A stretch of DNA of 64,000 nt. Origin: Flavobacteriaceae bacterium PS02336. GTDB taxonomy: Bacteria > Bacteroidota > Bacteroidia > Flavobacteriales > Flavobacteriaceae. This document shows, one piece after another, positions 9,900 to 19,056 of this stretch (its first letter is position 1; each line of letters begins with the position of its first letter). Under the pieces are notes generated by a model. It had not been told where the DNA came from. It saw only the letters and a list, made by a program, of their open reading frames with translations, and made no database searches. The translations under genes were made by a program, and so were the position numbers. Location of the stretch: contig JASCOF010000004.1 of NCBI GenBank assembly GCA_029960065.1, positions 124,001-188,000 on the forward strand. Reading direction: 5' to 3'.

Positions 9900-11018
9900 A
9901 TGAAAGTAGCGCTTATAACAGGAATTACGGGACAAGATGGGTCATACTTAGCAGAACTACTATTAGAGAAAGGATATATGGTTCACGGTGTTAAAAGAAG
10001 AGCCTCATCTTTTAATACACAACGTATTGATCATATCTATCAGGATCAACATGAAGTACATGTAAATTTTAAATTGCATTATGGAGATTTGACAGACTCT
10101 ACTAACGTAATTAGAATTATCCAAGAAGTGCAGCCTGATGAAATTTATAATTTAGGGGCAATGAGTCATGTAAAGGTCTCTTTTGATTCTCCTGAGTATG
10201 TTGCAAATGTTGATGGTATTGGAACGTTAAGAATTTTAGAAGCTGTTCGTATTTTAGGTTTGGAAAAGAAAACACGTATTTATCAAGCATCAACATCTGA
10301 ATTGTACGGTGGTTTATCTGAAAATAAAAATGAAAAAGGTTTATATGATGAAAAGTCTCCTTTTTATCCTCGTTCACCTTATGGAGTTGCAAAAATTTAT
10401 GGTTTTTGGATTACCAAAAATTACAGAGAAGCTTATGATATTTTTGCTTGTAACGGTATTTTGTTTAATCATGAATCGCCACGTCGAGGCGAAACTTTCG
10501 TAACTCGTAAAATAACAATGGCTACAGCAGCTATCGCTTTAGGAGAACAAGATTGTTTGTATCTAGGAAACTTAGATGCTCAACGTGATTGGGGACATGC
10601 AAAAGATTATGTAGAAGCAATGTGGAGAATTCTTCAGCAAGATTTAGCAGAAGACTATGTTATTGCTATGGGTGAAACTACATATGTACGTGATTTTGTT
10701 AAAATGTCATTTGCAGAAGTAGGGATTGAAATTGAATTTAGAGGAGAAGGAGTTGATGAAAAAGGGTATGTTGCATCATGTAGTAATCCTGACTACCAAA
10801 TTCAGATAGGTAAACAAGTAGTTTCTGTTGATCCACAATATTTCCGTCCAACAGAAGTAGATTTACTTATTGGAGATCCAACAAAATCAAAAACAAAATT
10901 AGGATGGGTGCCTAAATATGATTTGGCTGGATTAGTAAAAGAAATGATGATATCTGATCTGCAATATGTTCAAAGAGAAAAGATGTTAAATGAAGTAAGA
11001 TCGACTATTAGATATTAA
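9900..11018 (+). CDS. gmd: GDP-mannose 4,6-dehydratase
   Basis: This 372-residue enzyme carries [20 protein letters not shown] for NADP(H) and [18 protein letters not shown]. It has the active-site pair Tyr161-Lys165 in SPYGVAK and the conserved [15 protein letters not shown]. It converts GDP-D-mannose to GDP-4-keto-6-deoxy-D-mannose, the first step to GDP-L-fucose. It is followed by fcl after a short spacer, and the pair feeds the GT11-type fucosyltransferase at 40294. Length and motifs are normal for Gmd. Confidence 0.97.
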   Translation: MKVALITGITGQDGSYLAELLLEKGYMVHGVKRRASSFNTQRIDHIYQDQHEVHVNFKLHYGDLTDSTNVIRIIQEVQPDEIYNLGAMSHVKVSFDSPEYVANVDGIGTLRILEAVRILGLEKKTRIYQASTSELYGGLSENKNEKGLYDEKSPFYPRSPYGVAKIYGFWITKNYREAYDIFACNGILFNHESPRRGETFVTRKITMATAAIALGEQDCLYLGNLDAQRDWGHAKDYVEAMWRILQQDLAEDYVIAMGETTYVRDFVKMSFAEVGIEIEFRGEGVDEKGYVASCSNPDYQIQIGKQVVSVDPQYFRPTEVDLLIGDPTKSKTKLGWVPKYDLAGLVKEMMISDLQYVQREKMLNEVRSTIRY

Positions 11019-11066
11019 TTTAGGACTTATTAGAATGCTTTGTATTCTAGATTGAAGAGGAACACT

Positions 11067-11999
11067 ATGAATTTACAAGATAAAATATATATTGCTGGAC
11101 ATAGAGGTATGGTTGGTTCAGCAATTTTACGCCAATTAAAAGAAAAAGGATATACAAATTTTGTATTGAAGACTTCTTCAGAACTAGATTTGAGAAATCA
11201 GCAGGCGGTATCAAATTTCTTTGCTGAAGAAAAACCTGATTATGTTTTTTTAGCCGCTGCTAAAGTTGGAGGAATTATTGCAAATAATACTTACAAAGGA
11301 GATTTCATTTATGAAAATTTGATGATACAAAATAATATAATTCATCAATCTTACTTAAACAATGTAAAGAAGTTGATGTTTTTAGGTTCTTCATGTATTT
11401 ATCCTAAAATGGCTCCTCAGCCATTAAAGGAAGAATATATGCTTACAGGAGAACTAGAGCCTACAAACGAACCTTATGCTATTGCAAAAATTGCAGGAAT
11501 AAAAATGTGTGATGCATACAGAGATCAATTTGGATGTAATTTCATTTCTGTTATGCCAACAAATCTCTATGGACCTAATGATAATTACGATTTAAAGAAT
11601 TCTCATGTTCTTCCGGCAATGTTAAGAAAATTTATTACTGCAAAACGCAATAATGATACTTCCGTAACAATTTGGGGAACTGGAAGTCCAAAAAGAGAAT
11701 TTCTGCATGCAGATGATCTCGCCGAAGCTTGTTTGTATTTAATGGAAAATTACAATGAACAAGGATTAGTAAATATCGGAGTAGGAGAAGATATCTCAAT
11801 TTTAGATCTAGCTATTTTGGTTAAAAAAGTAGTTGGTTTTGAAGGTGAAATTTTAACAGATACTTCTAAACCAGATGGTACGCCTCGTAAATTAATGGAT
11901 GTCTCTAAATTAAATAGTTTTGGCTGGAAAGCAAAAACAAGTTTAGAGGAAGGAATTCAGAAAGTTTACGATGAAATTAAAGATACTAATTGGGAATAA
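11067..11999 (+). CDS. fcl: GDP-L-fucose synthase
   Basis: This is an NADPH-dependent 3,5-epimerase/4-reductase that turns GDP-4-keto-6-deoxymannose into GDP-L-fucose. It shows YIAGHRGMVGSAI at the nucleotide site, GSSCIYPK with the catalytic cysteine, YAIAK with Tyr137 and Lys141, and NSHVLPAMLRK with the catalytic histidine. The start is ATG 11067, preceded by a purine-rich GAGGAA, rather than the TTG at 11040, which would add nine residues absent from the family. The spacer before it contains a small 6-bp inverted repeat (11031-11049). It forms a gmd-fcl pair. Confidence 0.96.
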   Translation: MNLQDKIYIAGHRGMVGSAILRQLKEKGYTNFVLKTSSELDLRNQQAVSNFFAEEKPDYVFLAAAKVGGIIANNTYKGDFIYENLMIQNNIIHQSYLNNVKKLMFLGSSCIYPKMAPQPLKEEYMLTGELEPTNEPYAIAKIAGIKMCDAYRDQFGCNFISVMPTNLYGPNDNYDLKNSHVLPAMLRKFITAKRNNDTSVTIWGTGSPKREFLHADDLAEACLYLMENYNEQGLVNIGVGEDISILDLAILVKKVVGFEGEILTDTSKPDGTPRKLMDVSKLNSFGWKAKTSLEEGIQKVYDEIKDTNWE

Positions 12000-12008
12000 T
12001 TTCATAAA

Positions 12009-12974
12009 ATGGAATATACAATTTTAGGAATTATTTTAATGATCATAATGTTGCTTTATTTTAAAGTGGCAGATCGTTTTAATATAATAGACAAACCTAA
12101 TCAAAGAAGTTCTCATACAGAAATAACTTTAAGAGGTGGAGGGATTATTTTTTGGTTTACGGCTCTGCTCTATTTTGCACAGCATATAGAAACAAATTAT
12201 TTTTTCTTTACTGGAATAACATTAGTGAGTTTAGTTAGTTTTTGGGACGATATTCAAAGTCTATCCAATAAGATAAGAATTTCGATTCATTTTCTTTCGA
12301 TTACCTTGATTTTTTTCGACTTGGGACTATTCACTTTATTCCCAATTTGGGGTATTGCAATAGCTTATGTTTTAGCAATCGGTCTGATAAATGCATATAA
12401 TTTCATGGATGGAATTAATGGTATTACTGGAGTTTATACTTTAGTAGTTATGGGATCTGTACTGTATGTAAATACAAAAGTTCAGCTTTTTACTGATAGC
12501 GGTTTTATAAAGTATTCGATGATTGCCAGTTTAATATTTTTGTTTTTTAATTATAGAAAAAAAGCAAAATGCTTTGCTGGAGATGTTGGGAGTATTGCCA
12601 TAGCATTTTGGGTAATATATCTAGTTTTAAAATTAATTCTTGTTACAGAATCATTGATTTGGCTTTTATTTTTAGCTGTATATGGTGTTGATGCAATATG
12701 TACAATTATACATCGTCTATATTTGAAACAAAATATATTTGAGGCACACCGTCTGCATTTTTACCAAATCTTAAGTAATGAATATAAAATACAGCACAGA
12801 TTGGTAGCATTACTTTATGGATTGGTTCAAATTGCAATTTCATTTATAGTGGTAAGTCTTTATCAGAAAGTCGATGATGCAATTATCTTTTTAATTATAA
12901 CTCTTCCTTTGCTTCTTGTTTACTCGTTAAAATTTTATTTGTTAAATAAAAGTAATTTAAGACTAAACGCATGA
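12009..12974 (+). CDS. wbpL: WecA/WbpL-type undecaprenyl-phosphate sugar-1-phosphate transferase
   Basis: This 321-residue polytopic membrane protein of the MraY/WecA superfamily (about 10-11 membrane segments) contains DKPNQRSSHTEITLRGGG, the catalytic NAYNFMDGINGITG aspartate loop and FAGDVGS. HRLYLKQNIFEAHRLHFYQ at the C-terminal side matches the HxHHH-like loop region of WbpL proteins. It transfers an N-acetylated amino-sugar phosphate (QuiNAc, FucNAc or GlcNAc type) to undecaprenyl phosphate and so starts a chain. It overlaps the next gene by 4 bases. A second, unrelated initiator sits at 52499. Confidence 0.88.
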   Translation: MEYTILGIILMIIMLLYFKVADRFNIIDKPNQRSSHTEITLRGGGIIFWFTALLYFAQHIETNYFFFTGITLVSLVSFWDDIQSLSNKIRISIHFLSITLIFFDLGLFTLFPIWGIAIAYVLAIGLINAYNFMDGINGITGVYTLVVMGSVLYVNTKVQLFTDSGFIKYSMIASLIFLFFNYRKKAKCFAGDVGSIAIAFWVIYLVLKLILVTESLIWLLFLAVYGVDAICTIIHRLYLKQNIFEAHRLHFYQILSNEYKIQHRLVALLYGLVQIAISFIVVSLYQKVDDAIIFLIITLPLLLVYSLKFYLLNKSNLRLNA

Positions 12975-13390
12975 AGCCAAAAGTAATTCAAGGAGGAAGA
13001 TTTGAAGATCAAAGAGGTAGCATTGCTTTTGTAAATGATTTTAATTTTTCTAACATTGAAAGATTTTATATCATAAGCAACTCTCAAGAAAATCCAGTGC
13101 GTGCGTGGCAAGGGCATAAATTAGATGCGAAGAATTTTTATTGTCTTTCAGGATCTTTTAAAATTCATTTTGTTCAAATTGATGATTGGAAAAATCCTTC
13201 TAAAGATTTAACCATAGAAACTGTTTTAGTTTCTGAGTTAGATAGTAAAATTATTCATATTCCTGCAGGTTATGCAAATGCAGTGGAATCTTTGGAGGAA
13301 AATTCTAAATTAATATCATTTTCTACATTACCGTTAGCAAACGTTAATGAAGATGATGTACGTTATCCACCAGACTATTGGCCAATATAA
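12971..13390 (+). CDS. Cupin-fold sugar epimerase/ketoisomerase (FdtA/WxcM C-terminal-like)
   Basis: This 139-residue single-domain cupin shows VIQGGRFEDQRGSIAFVNDF, RAWQGHKLDAKNFYCLSG and IIHIPAGYANAVESLEE. This is the pattern of small RmlC-like proteins that act as 3,4-ketoisomerases or 3,5-epimerases on keto-deoxy nucleotide sugars. It overlaps the initiating transferase upstream (4 bases) and the aminotransferase downstream (1 base, TAATG). That tight packing argues it works with that aminotransferase, or with the cut-off aminotransferase at the left edge. Which ketosugar it handles is unknown. Confidence 0.75.
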   Translation: MKPKVIQGGRFEDQRGSIAFVNDFNFSNIERFYIISNSQENPVRAWQGHKLDAKNFYCLSGSFKIHFVQIDDWKNPSKDLTIETVLVSELDSKIIHIPAGYANAVESLEENSKLISFSTLPLANVNEDDVRYPPDYWPI

Positions 13391-14517
13391 TGGATGAAAA
13401 TAGAATTTATTTGTCGTTATCTCAAGAAAGCGGTTTTGAAGAAGAATACATTAAGAAAGCTTTGCATTCAAATTGGATTACTTCGGGTGGACCAAATGTA
13501 GATCAATTTGAAAATGAACTACAAGATTATTTTGAACAAGGATCATATATAGCGGCATTAAATTCTGGAACATCAGCGATACACTTAGCATTAATTTTGT
13601 TAGGAGTTGAGAGAGGAGATGAGGTAATTTGCCAAAGCATGACGTTTTCGGCTTCAGCAAACCCAATTTTGTATCAAAATGCTATTCCAGTATTTGTTGA
13701 TAGTGAGCCCGAAACATGGAATATCTGTCCACAAAATCTTGAAATTGCGATAAAAGACAGAATTCTAAAAGGTAAAAAGCCAAAGGCTATAATTGCAGTT
13801 CATTTATATGGTATGCCTTATAAAGTTGAAGAAGTTCATGCAATTGCTGAAAAATATGAAATACCAATCATCGAAGATAGTGCTGAAGCACTTGGAAGCA
13901 CTTACAAGGGAAAGAAATGCGGCAATTTTGGTACTTTTGGAATAATTTCATTTAACGGAAACAAAATTATTACAACATCTAGCGGTGGAGTGTTAATTGT
14001 TAATTCAAAAGAAGAAAAAGAAAAAGCAATCTTTTATGCTACTCAATCGAAAGATAAAGCGGTACATTATCAGCATAGCGAATTAGGATATAATTATAGA
14101 ATGAGCAACATCTGCGCAGGAATAGGTCTCGGGCAGTTTAAAATATTAGAAGAGAATATTCTATCAAGAAGAAATAACCACTTATTTTATAAAGAAATTT
14201 TTGAGAAAATTAAAAATGTAAAGCTTTTTGATAATCTCAATGAAGATTTTTTTTCAAATTATTGGCTTAATACAATATTGTTAGAAACAAAAGAACAAAG
14301 AGAAAATTTAAGAATTGCTTTTGAAAAGGCAAACATAGAAAGTCGTCCTTTGTGGAAACCAATGCATTTACAGCCAATTTTTGAAAAACATCCTTACTAT
14401 GGAAATAATGTGTCAGAAAAATTGTTTGAAAATGGATTGTGTTTGCCATCAGGATCAAACTTAACTAATGAAGATAAAAGTAGAATTGTAGAAGTTATTA
14501 TCAACTTTTTTAAATGA
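13390..14517 (+). CDS. PLP-dependent sugar aminotransferase (PglE/WbpE-like)
   Basis: This is a DegT/DnrJ/EryC1/StrS enzyme of about 375 residues. The N-terminus reads NRIYLSLSQESGFEEEYIK and WITSGGPNVDQFE, typical of PglE-type enzymes that aminate C4 of UDP-4-keto-6-deoxy-GlcNAc. LNSGTSAIHLAL binds the cofactor phosphate, IIEDSAEALGSTYKGKKCG follows, and the PLP lysine lies in SFNGNKIITTSSGG. The start is ATG 13390, overlapping the previous stop; the TTG at 13378 lies inside the preceding gene. With the WbpM/PglF-like dehydratase at 16956 it could make UDP-2-acetamido-4-amino-2,4,6-trideoxyhexose. Substrate is inference. Confidence 0.85.
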   Translation: MDENRIYLSLSQESGFEEEYIKKALHSNWITSGGPNVDQFENELQDYFEQGSYIAALNSGTSAIHLALILLGVERGDEVICQSMTFSASANPILYQNAIPVFVDSEPETWNICPQNLEIAIKDRILKGKKPKAIIAVHLYGMPYKVEEVHAIAEKYEIPIIEDSAEALGSTYKGKKCGNFGTFGIISFNGNKIITTSSGGVLIVNSKEEKEKAIFYATQSKDKAVHYQHSELGYNYRMSNICAGIGLGQFKILEENILSRRNNHLFYKEIFEKIKNVKLFDNLNEDFFSNYWLNTILLETKEQRENLRIAFEKANIESRPLWKPMHLQPIFEKHPYYGNNVSEKLFENGLCLPSGSNLTNEDKSRIVEVIINFFK

Positions 14518-14531
14518 TAATAAATTATAAA

Positions 14532-15080
14532 ATGAAAATTGAAGAAACGTTTATAAAAGATTTAATAATTATAGAGCCAACAGTCTTTGGAGACGATAGA
14601 GGATATTTCTTTGAAGCATACAATAAAACTAAATTTAGTGATTTAGGCATTGATATAGAATTTGTACAAGATAATCAATCGTTTTCAAAAAAAGGGACTT
14701 TACGTGGATTACACTATCAAAATCCTCCTTTTGCACAAACTAAACTAGTTCGTGTTTTTGATGGTGAAATTATTGATGTTGTTGTTGATTTGAGAAAAAA
14801 CTCAACGACTTTTGGAGAATCATTCAGTATTGTATTATCTGGAGAAAATAAAAAGCAGTTGTTTGTGCCTCAAGGATTTGCTCATGGTTTTTCTGTGATT
14901 AGTGAAACAGCAACAGTAATGTATAAATGCGATCAATTTTACAATAAAGAGTCCGAAGGTGGAATTAAATTTGATGATCCATCATTAAATATTGATTGGG
15001 GATTAGAATTAAAAGATCTAATTATCTCAGAAAAAGACCAAATTCTTCCTTTTATTGGAAATTGTAATAGTTTATTTTGA
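14532..15080 (+). CDS. rfbC: dTDP-4-dehydrorhamnose 3,5-epimerase
   Basis: This RmlC-type cupin has VFGDDRGYFFEAYN near the start, the substrate-binding and catalytic motif TLRGLHYQ with His61, and MYKCDQFYNKESEGGI with the second active-site tyrosine. It epimerises C3 and C5 of dTDP-4-keto-6-deoxyglucose. The start at 14532 (MKIEETFIKDL) matches the usual RmlC N-terminus; an ATG at 14514 overlapping the previous stop would add six residues and cannot be excluded. It is followed by rfbD with a 1-base overlap. Confidence 0.94.
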   Translation: MKIEETFIKDLIIIEPTVFGDDRGYFFEAYNKTKFSDLGIDIEFVQDNQSFSKKGTLRGLHYQNPPFAQTKLVRVFDGEIIDVVVDLRKNSTTFGESFSIVLSGENKKQLFVPQGFAHGFSVISETATVMYKCDQFYNKESEGGIKFDDPSLNIDWGLELKDLIISEKDQILPFIGNCNSLF

Positions 15081-15925
15081 TGCAAAAAATTCTTGTTACA
15101 GGAGCAAATGGGCAATTAGGATCTGAACTTGAAATTTTATCTAATTCTTATTCTAATTACGAATGGATATTTGCCGATAGAAAAAAAATTACTTTGGATG
15201 ATTTAGAGTTACTTAAATTCCAGTTAAATGTTATAGAGCCAGATATCATATTTAATTGTGGCGCTTATACTGCTGTTGATAAAGCTGAATCTGACAAAGA
15301 ATTAGCATTTAAAATAAATCATTTCGCAGTGGCGTCAATAGCAAAATATGCATCAGAAAATGAAGTAAAATTAATTCATATTTCGACGGATTACGTTTTT
15401 GATGGCTCTTCTTCAATTGCTTTAAGTGAAGACTCAAAAACTAACCCTATAAATATTTATGGAGAAAGTAAGCGAGCCGGCGAATTAGATTGTTTAAAAG
15501 AAAATCCAGGATCAATTATTATTAGAACTTCTTGGGTTTATAGTAAGTTCGGAAACAATTTCGTGAAAACAATGCAAAGGTTAATGAAAGAAAGAGACGA
15601 AATTAGTGTGGTAAATGATCAAATAGGATCACCTACATATGCTGCTGATTTAGCACAAGCAATGATTGATATAATAGAATCTCCCAAATGGATTCCAGGA
15701 ATTTTTAATTATTCAAATGAAGGTGAAGTTAGTTGGTATGAATTTGCATTGAGTATCAAGGAACTTGGGAATTACAATTGCAAAGTAAGAGGCATTCCTT
15801 CTTCAGCTTACCCTACTCCGGCAAAACGCCCAATTTTTTCATTATTAGATAAGACGAAAATAAAGTCATTTTATAATTTAGAAATCCCAAATTACAAGGA
15901 GAGTTTAAGGAAAATATTTATTTAA
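15080..15925 (+). CDS. rfbD: dTDP-4-dehydrorhamnose reductase
   Basis: This 281-residue RmlD protein has LVTGANGQLGSEL at the N-terminus, FNCGAYTAVDKAE, HISTDYVFDGS and the active-site YGESK with Tyr127 and Lys131. RTSWVYSKFGNNFVKTM completes the family signature. It reduces dTDP-4-keto-L-rhamnose with NAD(P)H to dTDP-L-rhamnose. The ATG at 15080 overlaps the rfbC stop by one base (TGATG) and is preferred over the TTG three bases earlier. Confidence 0.95.
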   Translation: MQKILVTGANGQLGSELEILSNSYSNYEWIFADRKKITLDDLELLKFQLNVIEPDIIFNCGAYTAVDKAESDKELAFKINHFAVASIAKYASENEVKLIHISTDYVFDGSSSIALSEDSKTNPINIYGESKRAGELDCLKENPGSIIIRTSWVYSKFGNNFVKTMQRLMKERDEISVVNDQIGSPTYAADLAQAMIDIIESPKWIPGIFNYSNEGEVSWYEFALSIKELGNYNCKVRGIPSSAYPTPAKRPIFSLLDKTKIKSFYNLEIPNYKESLRKIFI

Positions 15926-15958
15926 AAAAAAGATTTTATTTTCGTCTTCAAATTTGAA

Positions 15959-15970
15959 TCGAAATTTCGA
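15959..15970. promoter_or_regulatory. Short perfect palindrome upstream of rfbA
   Basis: The gap before rfbA contains a perfect 12-base palindrome, TCGAAATTTCGA, within a longer imperfect one (GAATCGAAATTTCGAATC). It could be a protein-binding site or chance in AT-rich DNA; there is no U-run after it, so it is not a convincing terminator. Confidence 0.25.
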
Positions 15971-15988
15971 ATCTAAAGAACAAATTTT

Positions 15989-16873
15989 ATGAAAGGAATT
16001 ATATTAGCTGGAGGTTCTGGCACAAGATTACATCCATTAACATTGGCCGTGAGTAAGCAGTTAATGCCTGTTTATGATAAACCGATGATTTATTATCCCT
16101 TGTCAACTTTAATGATGGCTGGAATCAATGAAATTTTAATAATTTCTACGCCTCACGATTTACCACATTTTAAAAAACTTTTAGGAGATGGGAGTACAAT
16201 AGGCTGTAAATTTAGTTATGCTGAGCAACCAAATCCAAATGGCTTAGCACAAGCCTTCGTAATTGGTGAAGAATTTATAGGTAAAGACAAAGTAGCACTA
16301 GTACTTGGAGACAATATTTTCTTCGGTACAAATATGCAACAATTATTAAGGGATAATGCCAATCCAGATGGAGGAGTTGTTTTTGCTTATCATGTTGCAG
16401 ATCCTGAAAGATATGGTGTAGTTGAATTTGATGAAAATAAAAACGCTATATCTATTGAAGAAAAGCCACAAGAACCTAAATCAAATTATGCAGTTCCGGG
16501 ATTATATTTTTATGATAATTCTGTTGTTGAAATTGCAAAAAATATAGAACCAAGTGCTCGTGGTGAGTATGAAATCACAGATGTAAACAAAGTTTATTTG
16601 GAAAATGGGAAATTAAAAGTGGGTATCTTGGGCAGAGGTACTGCGTGGCTTGATACAGGAACTTTTAATAGTTTGATGCAAGCAGGTCAATTCGTTCAGG
16701 TTTTAGAAGAAAGACAAGGCTTAAAAGTGGGGTGCATTGAAGAAATTGCTTGGAGACAAGGATTTATCAATGATGATCAATTAGAAAAAATTGCACAGCC
16801 ATTATTAAAATCTGGGTATGGAACTTATTTATTAGAGTTTTTAAAACAAAAGAAAAAAGGTGTTAAAATTTAA
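15989..16873 (+). CDS. rfbA: Glucose-1-phosphate thymidylyltransferase
   Basis: This 294-residue RmlA-type nucleotidyltransferase has [20 protein letters not shown] (the GXGTRLXPXT dTTP loop), [25 protein letters not shown] and [14 protein letters not shown]. It makes dTDP-glucose from dTTP and glucose-1-phosphate. With rfbC and rfbD it gives three of the four dTDP-L-rhamnose steps. The fourth, rfbB, is not in the window and may lie left of it, close to the cut-off aminotransferase. Confidence 0.97.
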   Translation: MKGIILAGGSGTRLHPLTLAVSKQLMPVYDKPMIYYPLSTLMMAGINEILIISTPHDLPHFKKLLGDGSTIGCKFSYAEQPNPNGLAQAFVIGEEFIGKDKVALVLGDNIFFGTNMQQLLRDNANPDGGVVFAYHVADPERYGVVEFDENKNAISIEEKPQEPKSNYAVPGLYFYDNSVVEIAKNIEPSARGEYEITDVNKVYLENGKLKVGILGRGTAWLDTGTFNSLMQAGQFVQVLEERQGLKVGCIEEIAWRQGFINDDQLEKIAQPLLKSGYGTYLLEFLKQKKKGVKI

Positions 16874-16911
16874 TTTGATTCTCAAAGTAATTATTTAAAA
16901 CCTTTAATTTG

Positions 16912-16919
16912 TATTTTTG
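16912..16919 (+). promoter_or_regulatory. Candidate -7 promoter element (TAnnTTTG)
   Basis: TATTTTTG matches the flavobacterial -7 consensus TAnnTTTG, 36 bases upstream of the TTG start at 16956. No TTG was found at the expected -33 distance, so this is only a partial match. It would give the large dehydratase gene its own promoter downstream of rfbA. Confidence 0.4.
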
Positions 16920-16955
16920 TAGAAAATAGTTGACTTATTTAAACCGAAACCTCAA

Positions 16956-18923
16956 TTGAGCACAGATAAACCAAATAGTATAACCTCATTATTATACACG
17001 ACTTTTTCGCCAAGAAATCTTCGGGCAAATATTAATAACTTAAGTTATTTGCCTAGATGGATTATTATTGCAATAGATGTAATGGTTTTGTTTTTTTCAT
17101 TTTCCTTTACATATCTGCTTTTTGAAGGAACTGCAATAGGCTATATTATTACATCTCATGATTTTTATTTTGTAGCAAGTTTAATATTTGTAAATATTTT
17201 TTTCTTTTGGCTTTTTAGAACTTATTCGGGAATTATTAGACATTCGTCTTATATAGATGCTATAAAGCTTTTATTTTCTCAAATGTCAGTTTTGGTGTTT
17301 TTCTTGTTTATTAATTTAGTTTTTGAATTATATTCAGGTCATAAAGCCTTTCTGAATACGGCACTTTTTATTAATTTAGTTCTATCATTTTGCGGACTCT
17401 TTTTATATCGTGTAATTGTAAAACAGACTTTCGAGATGTATTTTTCGGAAAAAACTACAAATAAACTTGTTAGAACGGTCATTTATGGAACAGATGCAAA
17501 TGCGATTTCTGTAGCAAATGCTTTAAAATTTGAAACACCTTCTAGATTTAAAATTGTTGGATTTGTAGATAAAAATAATCAGAATGCATCTAAACGTATG
17601 CTGGATCTTCCAATTTTAATATTGAGAAAAAAACTTCCGGCATTAATGAGATCTGTTGCTGCTGAGGGAGTTATTATTGCTGATAAAAGTTTAAGTAAAG
17701 AAGAGCAATTGATTATTGTTGATCAATGTTTAGAGTTTAATTACAGAGTATATACAGTTCCGTTAATTTCTGATTGGGAGAACCAAAAAGAGATTTCTCA
17801 AAAAGTAAAGAATATTCAAATTGAAGATTTATTAGAGAGAAAACCAATTGTTCTAGATAGTAAATCAATTTCTAAACAATTAAAAGATAAAACAATTTTA
17901 ATTACAGGTGCAGCAGGATCTATAGGAAGCGAAATTGTTAGACAGGTTTTAAACTTTAACCCTAAAAATGTTATTATTTTAGATCATGCTGAAACGCCAT
18001 TGCATAACTTGTGTTTAGAAACTCAAGCGATGAATCCCAGCGCTAAAATTGTAGCTGTAATAGCAGATGTAAGAAGTAAAAAGGCACTAGAGAAAGTATT
18101 TAAAACTTATAATCCTCATGTTGTTTTTCATGCTGCGGCCTATAAACATGTCCCTTTGATGGAAGAAAATCCAGCTCAAGCAATTCAAACCAATATTAAA
18201 GGAACTAAAAACTTAGCTGATTTAGCTTGCAAATATCGTGTAAAGAAATTTGTTATGGTTTCTACAGACAAAGCTGTAAATCCTAGTAATGTAATGGGGG
18301 CAAGTAAACGTATTGCTGAAAAATATGTTCAGTCTTTATTTTTAAAAAATCAGAGAGAAAATGTAGAAGGCGGTACGAAGTTTATCACGACTCGTTTTGG
18401 AAATGTTTTAGGATCGAATGGATCTGTTGTTCCGTTATTTACAAAACAAATTGCAGAAGGAGGACCAGTAACGATAACACATCAAGATATTATTCGTTAT
18501 TTTATGACTATTCCCGAAGCGTGTCAACTTGTTTTGGAAGCCGGTGCAATGGGGAATGGGGGCGAAATCTATATTTTTGACATGGGTAAACCAGTTAAAA
18601 TTATTGATTTGGCTAAAAAAATGATTAAGCTGGCTGGTTTTATTCCAGACAAAGAAATAAAAATTAAGATTGTAGGACTGAGACCTGGTGAAAAGTTGTA
18701 TGAAGAATTATTGAACGATACTTCTAAAACGCTTCCGACTTACCATAATAAAATCATGATTGCACAAGAAATTCAAGATGAATATGAAAATCTGCATATC
18801 GACGTAGATGAACTCATAGGAATTGCAGATTTTTATGAAAATGATGATATTGTAGCTAAGATGAAGAAGATTGTTCCAGAGTTTAAAAGTATGAATTCGA
18901 CTTTTGAAGTCCTAGATAAATAA
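16956..18923 (+). CDS. wbpM: Membrane-bound UDP-GlcNAc 4,6-dehydratase (WbpM/PglF/CapD family)
   Basis: This 655-residue protein has four N-terminal membrane helices (about residues 28-150), a CoA-binding-like Rossmann region (about 165-300), then an SDR domain with ITGAAGSIGSEIVRQVL. The catalytic set carries methionine instead of tyrosine (Ser436/Thr437, Met447, Lys451 in NVMGASKR), diagnostic for the large dehydratases. It converts UDP-GlcNAc to UDP-4-keto-6-deoxy-GlcNAc, the branch point for QuiNAc, FucNAc and 4-amino sugars. The start is TTG 16956. It is the last gene before a strong terminator. Its likely partners are the genes at 8990 and 13390. Confidence 0.93.
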   Translation: MSTDKPNSITSLLYTTFSPRNLRANINNLSYLPRWIIIAIDVMVLFFSFSFTYLLFEGTAIGYIITSHDFYFVASLIFVNIFFFWLFRTYSGIIRHSSYIDAIKLLFSQMSVLVFFLFINLVFELYSGHKAFLNTALFINLVLSFCGLFLYRVIVKQTFEMYFSEKTTNKLVRTVIYGTDANAISVANALKFETPSRFKIVGFVDKNNQNASKRMLDLPILILRKKLPALMRSVAAEGVIIADKSLSKEEQLIIVDQCLEFNYRVYTVPLISDWENQKEISQKVKNIQIEDLLERKPIVLDSKSISKQLKDKTILITGAAGSIGSEIVRQVLNFNPKNVIILDHAETPLHNLCLETQAMNPSAKIVAVIADVRSKKALEKVFKTYNPHVVFHAAAYKHVPLMEENPAQAIQTNIKGTKNLADLACKYRVKKFVMVSTDKAVNPSNVMGASKRIAEKYVQSLFLKNQRENVEGGTKFITTRFGNVLGSNGSVVPLFTKQIAEGGPVTITHQDIIRYFMTIPEACQLVLEAGAMGNGGEIYIFDMGKPVKIIDLAKKMIKLAGFIPDKEIKIKIVGLRPGEKLYEELLNDTSKTLPTYHNKIMIAQEIQDEYENLHIDVDELIGIADFYENDDIVAKMKKIVPEFKSMNSTFEVLDK

Positions 18924-18952
18924 TAATATTTAAAAATATAAATTTCATATAT

Positions 18953-18990
18953 CAAAAGGTGTTTTTTTTTAAACGCCTTTTGGCATTTTT
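18953..18990 (+). terminator. Rho-independent-type terminator
   Basis: The arm CAAAAGGTGTTT (18953-18964) pairs with AAACGCCTTTTG (18971-18982) with one G-U pair and a six-base T loop, followed by CATTTTT. This A-rich hairpin with a T tail is the common terminator form in flavobacteria. It lies 29 bases after the dehydratase stop and separates that transcript from the Wzm/Wzt block. Confidence 0.8.
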
Positions 18991-19016
18991 AAACATTACC
19001 TAAAATGTTAAAAATC

Positions 19017-19043
19017 TTGTTAATTTTAAAACACTAATTTTTG
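19017..19043 (+). promoter_or_regulatory. Candidate promoter for the Wzm/Wzt block
   Basis: TTG at 19017-19019 is followed 15 bases later by TAATTTTTG (19035-19043), close to the flavobacterial TTG / TAnnTTTG pair but with one extra base in the -7 element and a short spacer. Its position just after a terminator and 13 bases before the next start supports it. Confidence 0.4.
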
Positions 19044-19056
19044 ACTATTATAACTA

